Assembly (NCBI RefSeq): GCF_900232995.1
Contig: NZ_OCVX01000003.1
Span: 2,082,724 to 2,120,496, forward strand
Direction: 5' to 3'
Length of the DNA stretch: 37,773 bases
From: Mycobacterium simulans
GTDB lineage: Bacteria > Actinomycetota > Actinomycetes > Mycobacteriales > Mycobacteriaceae
This document shows, piece by piece, positions 34,401-37,773 of the stretch. The notes under the pieces were generated by a model. It saw nothing but the letters and a program-made list of their open reading frames with translations. It did no database searches and had not been told where the DNA came from. A program made the position numbers and the translations under genes. Numbering within the stretch: position 1 is the first letter of the stretch; the number at the start of each line of letters is the position of its first letter.

Positions 34401-34475
34401 GCCGCCCGTCATGGTGGTGGCGAGGCGCAGTTCCTGGGTCAACTCCGTTACTGGTGACGGCCTGTCGAATAACAT
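31431..34475 (-). CDS. Large patatin-like protein with C-terminal membrane domain (Rv3479-like)
   Basis: Patatin-related lipase/acyl hydrolase, 1014 residues (1021 recalled for Rv3479). The ATG at 34475 has GAGGGG upstream. The patatin domain covers about 15-300: the Gly-rich oxyanion stretch is TTMTGGVSLAIWMAG (20-34), the nucleophile Ser92 lies in SGTSAGG, and the catalytic Asp276 in DGGLLDNRP, so the Ser-Asp dyad is intact. The middle 500 residues resemble the DUF3376 patatin-related region. The last 120 residues hold four hydrophobic segments (AVLLVLGVAAAIQSV, VTGLIMAGTGSYLIVLG and two more), anchoring it in the membrane. It probably acts on membrane or host lipids. A frame extension upstream of 34475 is not supported. 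Confidence 0.9.
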   Translation of the reverse strand: MLFDRPSPVTELTQELRLATTMTGGVSLAIWMAGVAREINLLAQASQWRRAGGTFPTDNRLTKESTAALKLYAELIDLLDMVVDVDILSGTSAGGINAALLASSRVSGSDLGGLRALWLDLGALTDLLRDPRDKYTPSLLYGDERMFAALAKQIPKLATGPFPPAQFPAGARTPSTTLYVTTTLLDGATSRFTDSFGTLVQDVDRRGLFTFTETELARTGTLAAVALAARSSASFPVAFEPSFLPFTAGTAAKGDVPARPPMAPFANITRAHWVADGGLLDNRPIGVLLRRIFDRPARRPVRRVLLFVVPSSGPAPDLAQEVPPANVNEPPGLVDGLLKDLAAITTQSIATDLREIRAHQDRMDARTETKLRLAELAATLPEGLRLLTPSLLADYATREATKHTQALTDALLRQLNSWPPQSGPSAECIPTNWEPELAVGSDAEKLCGRQITESILSRWSQPPDRPLPDGPADFARYGQPAYDLAKGCALNVVQAAYQLAESDADIATLAELTKGIHQACPPPAPVDFGGLVRTVCSGEAVRRGSLASAARLVAADYLQHLKVQEDVWERLGGVLANNYQTLTRLAATAASPLSTYLDYLGSNDDPPTLAVKLFDLAATQRAMLPAEADIDQSVELVQVSADTRSLLAPDWQTAQQKLTGMQFHHFGAFYKRSWRANDWMWGRLDGSGWLVHLLLDPRRLRWIVQTRAAADGAGSNAQWLLDQLKAIGALELPSSDKDRQMLLGELAFLDDPAQALPPSIPRTSMWLAQAWQRRVLDEELDGLANTVIDPRPGQRPDWSPTTSRTWAQKVLAASPGQAKYALLNENPVASETFLTDKGSPLMAHTVAKAAATASGAAGSVRQLPSVIKPPVVTLRTLTLGGYRVVSLTKGIARSTIVAGAVLLVLGVAAAIQSVTVLGVTGLIMAGTGSYLIVLGTWQLSSRLLFALVSVTLVGAVLSLATPVVRDWLFGDEKHPGLVGANAYWLGAQWWHPLIVVGAIALGVTVIAAARTGRR

Positions 34476-34619
34476 GCGCACCCCTCGAGTAGCGGGGTCC
34501 GCTAGTGGAGCCGGGCCCCTCGGCCGAATTTGCCAGAGCGCAGCTTGATCGGCATTAAGCGTAATGCGCGTTTCCGCTGCGGCGCGGCTGTGACTTGACC
34601 CGGTCCTAAGATCTCGTGA

Positions 34620-35495
34620 ATGAGCCCACCACCTGAACAATTCTCGATTCAGGGCAGTGACGGTGTGCGTATCGTCGCCGACCGATGCGGGGATCCTCAA
34701 GCGCGTGCCGTGGTGTTCTTGCACGGCGGTGGGCAAACCCGCCGCTCATGGGGCCGGGCAGCGGCCGCAGTGGCCGAGCACGGTTGGCAAGCCGTCACTA
34801 TCGACCTGCGCGGCCACGGTGAATCCGACTGGTCGACCGACGGCGACTACCGTGTGGTCAGCTTCGCCGGCGATGTCCAACAGGTGCTGCGCGCCTTACC
34901 TGCGCAACCCGTCCTGGTGGGGGCATCCCTAGGTGGGTTTACCGCGATGCTGCTGGCGGGTGAACTCTGCCCAGGTATTGCCAGCGCGGTCGTATTGGTG
35001 GACATCGTGCCCAACATGGACCAGTCCGGGGCGAATCGAATCCACGCCTTCATGGCTGACCGGGTGGAGTCGGGGTTCGGCTCACTTGACGAAGTCGCGG
35101 ACATGATCGCCGAGTACAACCCGCATCGGCCCCGACCCACAGATCTAGAAGGTCTCACCACAAACCTGCGCCGCCGCGGAGATCGTTGGTACTGGCACTG
35201 GGATCCACAGTTCATCAGTGGGACCGCGACATTTCCGCCGCTTGAGGTCACCGACGCGGAGCGCTTATACGCGGCCGTCGCCTCGATCCTGCGCGACGGC
35301 GTGCCGATGCTTCTCATTCGCGGCCAGATGAGCGACCTTGTCCGGCAGGAGAGCGCTGACGAATTCCTCGCGCGGTTCCCGCAGGTCGAGTTTGCCGATG
35401 TGCACGGCGCAGGACACATGGTCGCCGGCGACCGCAACGACATTTTCGCCGCAGCCGTCTTGGATTTCCTGGCTCGGCACGCCGACGCCAGATGA
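34620..35495 (+). CDS. Alpha/beta-hydrolase
   Basis: Alpha/beta-hydrolase fold, 291 residues. The oxyanion segment FLHGGGQTRRSW is at 33-44, followed by IDLRGHGESDW. The nucleophile is Ser103 in VGASLGG, the probable acid Asp239 in RGQMSDLV, and His266 in HGAGHMVAGDRN, so the triad is complete. A serine nucleophile argues for esterase, lipase or haloperoxidase-like chemistry and against an epoxide hydrolase, which would use Asp. The substrate is unknown. It is divergent from the patatin gene across 144 bases and convergent with the coiled-coil gene. Confidence 0.88.
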   Translation: MSPPPEQFSIQGSDGVRIVADRCGDPQARAVVFLHGGGQTRRSWGRAAAAVAEHGWQAVTIDLRGHGESDWSTDGDYRVVSFAGDVQQVLRALPAQPVLVGASLGGFTAMLLAGELCPGIASAVVLVDIVPNMDQSGANRIHAFMADRVESGFGSLDEVADMIAEYNPHRPRPTDLEGLTTNLRRRGDRWYWHWDPQFISGTATFPPLEVTDAERLYAAVASILRDGVPMLLIRGQMSDLVRQESADEFLARFPQVEFADVHGAGHMVAGDRNDIFAAAVLDFLARHADAR

Positions 35496-35509
35496 TGTGA
35501 TCGCGGTGG

Positions 35510-35773
35510 TTAGCGCTCGAGGGCGCGGGCGAGGAGCGTTTTGATTTCGGCGGCCGATGCTTCGATGGAGCGGATGCGTTGGTTGGAGTCGTCGGCCGTG
35601 GCCATCATCTCGCCGCCAAACCCACGCAGCACGTCGGCAAGCATTTGTTGAGTTTCACCAAAGGCCTTGATTGCCGCAGAAATTGCGCGCAAGTCGGTCT
35701 GGGATCCCTCTAACGCCGCGATCCGGGCTCTGAGGTTTTGTATGGTGCCGTCAAGATCTTCTGGGGTGGCCAC
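35510..35773 (-). CDS. Small coiled-coil protein, 87 residues
   Basis: From GTG 35773 the frame codes for an Ala/Glu/Arg/Leu-rich, helical protein: VATPEDLDGTIQNLRARIAA, then segments such as ISAAIKAFGETQQMLADVL and the end IKTLLARALER, with a heptad pattern over most of its length. No signal peptide or membrane helix is seen. The frame is open upstream, but that part overlaps the next gene antiparallel in content and has no typical codon use. No strong ribosome site is visible, so the start is uncertain. It lies 38 bases downstream of a secreted-protein gene on the same strand. I do not recognise a family. Confidence 0.6.
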   Translation of the reverse strand: MATPEDLDGTIQNLRARIAALEGSQTDLRAISAAIKAFGETQQMLADVLRGFGGEMMATADDSNQRIRSIEASAAEIKTLLARALER

Positions 35774-35811
35774 GTCGGCATCGTAGGCGCTCGACTGTTG
35801 GCCTGCCCGGT

Positions 35812-36198
35812 TCAGTACGCAAGGCCGGATTCCACCAGGCTTTTCATCCCCTCGGTGCACCCCCGCAGGAAGTCGGCGCGGTCGAGACTTGGGAAGGTCG
35901 CGACAGTTGCCGCCTCCTTGGCGCAGATCGTGGGGATCCGGCTGGAAACGAGGATGTGTTCCACCGAAAAGCCCTCGGCGCGCATGCGGGTGGCCGTGAG
36001 TTGGCCGTCTTTGACCGCCTTGCTGTAGCCGAGCTGGAACGACGGGCTGGTCATGTCGGTGGTGTCGGCCTGCGCGCTGCTTGCGGCAACAAGGGCCGCC
36101 CCGAGTGAGCCGCCGATCGCCAGAGCAAGCAGCGGCCTCGAGGTGATGCGCCAACGCGACCGCTGTGATCGGTGCTCGGTCGCTACTTGGTGCGTCAT
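35812..36198 (-). CDS. Small secreted protein, possibly DUF732-like
   Basis: 128 residues from ATG 36198, preceded by GGGAGACGCC. The N-terminus is a long, basic signal peptide (SQRSRWRITSRPLLALAIGG then a hydrophobic core, cleaved near SSAQA, residue 44). The mature part of about 85 residues has two Cys (TICAKEA, RGCTEGM) and the pattern FQLGYSKAVKDG and FLRGCTEGMKSLVE, similar in layout to mycobacterial DUF732 proteins. The function is unknown. It is divergent from the regulator gene across 157 bases, an AT-rich region likely to carry both promoters. Confidence 0.78.
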   Translation of the reverse strand: MTHQVATEHRSQRSRWRITSRPLLALAIGGSLGAALVAASSAQADTTDMTSPSFQLGYSKAVKDGQLTATRMRAEGFSVEHILVSSRIPTICAKEAATVATFPSLDRADFLRGCTEGMKSLVESGLAY

Positions 36199-36355
36199 GG
36201 CGTCTCCCTGGTTGTCTCGTGACGGTATCGGTCTTCTGTGCCGAAGTTAGACCCCTGCCGTGTACTCTAGGGCATAGGTTTCATAAATGGAACATCTTTC
36301 TTCAAATCAATCATAGTTGCTCGACACGAGTTGAAGATCCGAAGGTGAGGCTATT

Positions 36356-36817
36356 TTGACTGGTTTCGAGTCACCTACTACCGTTTGTGGTATGCCGAGA
36401 CGAACGCGGGCCGGGAAGGAACTTGGCCGCGTGCTTGAGTGGCTGCTGAACCGAGATGTTCCAGATGGCGAAATCGCATCCGCCCTAAACCTGGCGAAAG
36501 CCACCTATTCCCGGCGCAAGGACGCCGATGACTTTCCGAGCTACGCCGAACTGATCGCGCTCGGAGAACACTTTGGCCTTTCCGCGCGCGTGCTGCAGAT
36601 CGCCTTCGGCTGGCGTGGGGAGGACGAATTGATCCTCCTTGACATCGACGAGATGCGTCAGTACTTGGAGCAGGCCGGTGTCGCGCTGTTCGCCAACGAA
36701 CGGATTCGACGGTATATCGAATCACGCAAGGACGGTGACTACCCGTTGGCCAATGCGGTCCTGAAAATGGCCGAGGTCGTCGACCCTTACTTCAAGTCGG
36801 AGGAGACGGGCACCTAA
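36356..36817 (+). CDS. Helix-turn-helix regulator, immunity-repressor-like
   Basis: 153 residues from TTG 36356, chosen because AAGGTGAGG lies 5-6 bases upstream; an ATG at 36392 would remove 12 residues. The core RVLEWLLNRDVPDGEIASAL, then AKATYSRRKDADDFPSYAEL, forms an XRE/phage-repressor-like helix-turn-helix, followed by a helical region (LIALGEHFGLSARVLQIAFG) and a C-terminal part ending VVDPYFKSEETGT. Such proteins occur in mycobacteria and mycobacteriophages. No other phage gene is nearby. The upstream 36199-36355 is AT-rich compared with its surroundings. The target is unknown; autoregulation and control of the divergent secreted protein are plausible. Confidence 0.75.
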   Translation: MTGFESPTTVCGMPRRTRAGKELGRVLEWLLNRDVPDGEIASALNLAKATYSRRKDADDFPSYAELIALGEHFGLSARVLQIAFGWRGEDELILLDIDEMRQYLEQAGVALFANERIRRYIESRKDGDYPLANAVLKMAEVVDPYFKSEETGT

Positions 36818-36944
36818 GAGCCTGTCCACAAATGGTTGTGCTGCCTGCTGTTGGCCGTCGGCGGGCCGGATGGGGGGCGTCCCCACCTGGGATACGGTGG
36901 CCGGCGGTCCGTGGCTGCCGTGGCACCATCGGATGCCGGTCCGT

Positions 36945-37773
36945 CTATCCCACCGAGATGGAATTGTCGTACAGCAGCCCGCCTCCACCCCCGACACCAT
37001 CACGGCCGCGAGCCCCAGTTGTCCCCGTGCCAAACGGGGGCGAACTTTGGCCGCCGGATCCGCCGACGGCGCCGGTGCCGCCGGTCGCCGGTGCCGCCGG
37101 TCCCACCCCGCTACCCCAGAACCACCCGCCGCTGCCGGCGGCGCCGCCACCGCCGGCACCGCCGCTGCCGCCGTCGCCGCCGAAGCCGCCATTACCGCCT
37201 TGGCCGGGAGTGCCCACGCCAAAGGCTTTGCCACCGATGCCGCCCACAGCGGCGGCACCGCCGTCGCCGCCGTTACCAGCGGAGCCACCAGTGCCGAATA
37301 GCCACCCACCAGTGCCACCCGCGCCGCCGTCGCCTCCGGTGCCGCCGTTGCCGCCGTCGCCACCGTTGCCGCCGTCGACGGCTCCGGCGCCGGCGGCGCC
37401 CTCGCCGCCCGCCCCGGCGGTGCCACCGGCGCCGCCGTGTCCACCGGCACCGCCGACGCCCCACAGCCGGGCGTTGCCTCCGGCCCCGCCGGTGCCACCG
37501 GTGCCAGCTGCCCCGCCGGAGCCGCCGTCGTCGGCGTTGACGCCAATGCTGCGACTGCCGACTCCGCCGTTTCCGGCGATGGCACCTTGCCCGCCGTTAC
37601 CGCCGTTGCCGAACAACAACCCGCCGGTACCGCCGGCGCCTCCGTTCCCGCCGTCACCGCCGACCCCGCCGGCGACACTACCCGCAAACACGGTTGTTTG
37701 GGTGCCGCCGTTCCCACCGGTGCCGCCGTTCCCACCGGCTCCTCCGTAGCCCCACAGCCGCCTCTTATCCACA
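36945..37773 (-). CDS. PE_PGRS family protein, 3' part; gene begins outside the window
   Basis: An open frame of about 276 codons made almost only of GGxGG repeats: [57 protein letters not shown]. The blocks AKAFGVGTPGQGGNGG-like and GGWFWGSGVGP are typical PGRS variants. It ends with a TAG at 36945 after GLLYDNSISVG, so no unique C-terminal domain is present. The PE domain must lie beyond 37773. A GTG at 37772 is not a real start. It is convergent with the regulator gene across 127 bases, where I see no feature. Confidence 0.85.
   Translation of the reverse strand, partial: VDKRRLWGYGGAGGNGGTGGNGGTQTTVFAGSVAGGVGGDGGNGGAGGTGGLLFGNGGNGGQGAIAGNGGVGSRSIGVNADDGGSGGAAGTGGTGGAGGNARLWGVGGAGGHGGAGGTAGAGGEGAAGAGAVDGGNGGDGGNGGTGGDGGAGGTGGWLFGTGGSAGNGGDGGAAAVGGIGGKAFGVGTPGQGGNGGFGGDGGSGGAGGGGAAGSGGWFWGSGVGPAAPATGGTGAVGGSGGQSSPPFGTGTTGARGRDGVGGGGGLLYDNSISVG

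Noticed and set aside
35774..36154. Upstream part of the long minus frame around the coiled-coil gene
   Set aside because: It overlaps the secreted-protein gene in another frame and has shadow-like composition; only the 87-residue end looks protein-like.
36832..37749. Proline-rich plus-strand frames opposite the second PE_PGRS
   Set aside because: Antisense of GGN repeats always gives PPx repeats; the minus strand has the genuine PGRS pattern and stop.

Overview
The window comes from a slow-growing Mycobacterium related to the M. tuberculosis complex, but not from H37Rv. This rests on the high GC, the Mce/YrbE operon, the PE_PGRS and PPE-MPTR genes, many GTG/TTG starts, and protein lengths and gene neighbourhoods that recall, in inverted orientation, the M. 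tuberculosis stretch from Rv3501c (yrbE4A) to Rv3479. All such comparisons are from memory, not from a search.

Layout. (1) 1-646: 5' part of a PE_PGRS gene, minus strand. Its distal 190 bases are near-pure C (poly-G on the coding strand) and look like a sequencing or assembly artefact at a contig end. (2) 902-11333: complete mce4 operon, yrbE4A-yrbE4B-mce4A-B-C-D-lprN-mce4F plus two Mce-associated membrane proteins. Most junctions overlap or are separated by a few bases. A KstR-like palindrome lies upstream. This is the known cholesterol import system; its ATPase is not in the window. (3) 11422-12400: a secreted protein (Rv3491-like) and a small putative lipoprotein. (4) 12541-16352: a possible metal or redox block, doxX - Tat-exported multicopper oxidase - padR on the minus strand, divergent from a FetA/FetB-type metal exporter. 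A CCGATATCG motif lies upstream of both doxX and padR. (5) 16349-17982: otsA (trehalose-6-phosphate synthase), coupled to a 54-residue upstream protein. (6) 18117-20799: a crotonase-fold protein and two short-chain dehydrogenases, preceded by a TTACACA/TGTGTAA operator-like repeat. (7) 20815-22470: a PPE-MPTR gene. (8) 22731-25970: cpsA and two divergent membrane-anchored proteins (Rv3483c- and Rv3482c-like). (9) 25989-30581: a block that I do not recall at this place in H37Rv, with a small secreted/membrane protein pair, a TDT-family transporter, a guanine-deaminase-like amidohydrolase and a Bcr/CflA-type MFS exporter. (10) 30664-34475: a GAP/Sap-type membrane protein (Rv3481c-like) and a large patatin with C-terminal membrane segments (Rv3479-like), convergent across a perfect 52-bp palindrome. 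(11) 34620-36817: alpha/beta hydrolase, two small proteins and a small DNA-binding protein. (12) 36945-37773: 3' part of a second PE_PGRS gene.

Both ends fall inside PE_PGRS repeats, as expected for a contig broken at PGRS sequence. No RNA gene, transposase, integrase or CRISPR array was seen, and no stretch of more than 300 bases lacks a gene. The best candidates for something little described are the PadR/multicopper oxidase/DoxX/FetAB block with its shared motif, the crotonase lacking both catalytic glutamates next to two dehydrogenases and a candidate operator, and the palindromes sharing a GAGCAGACRCA core.
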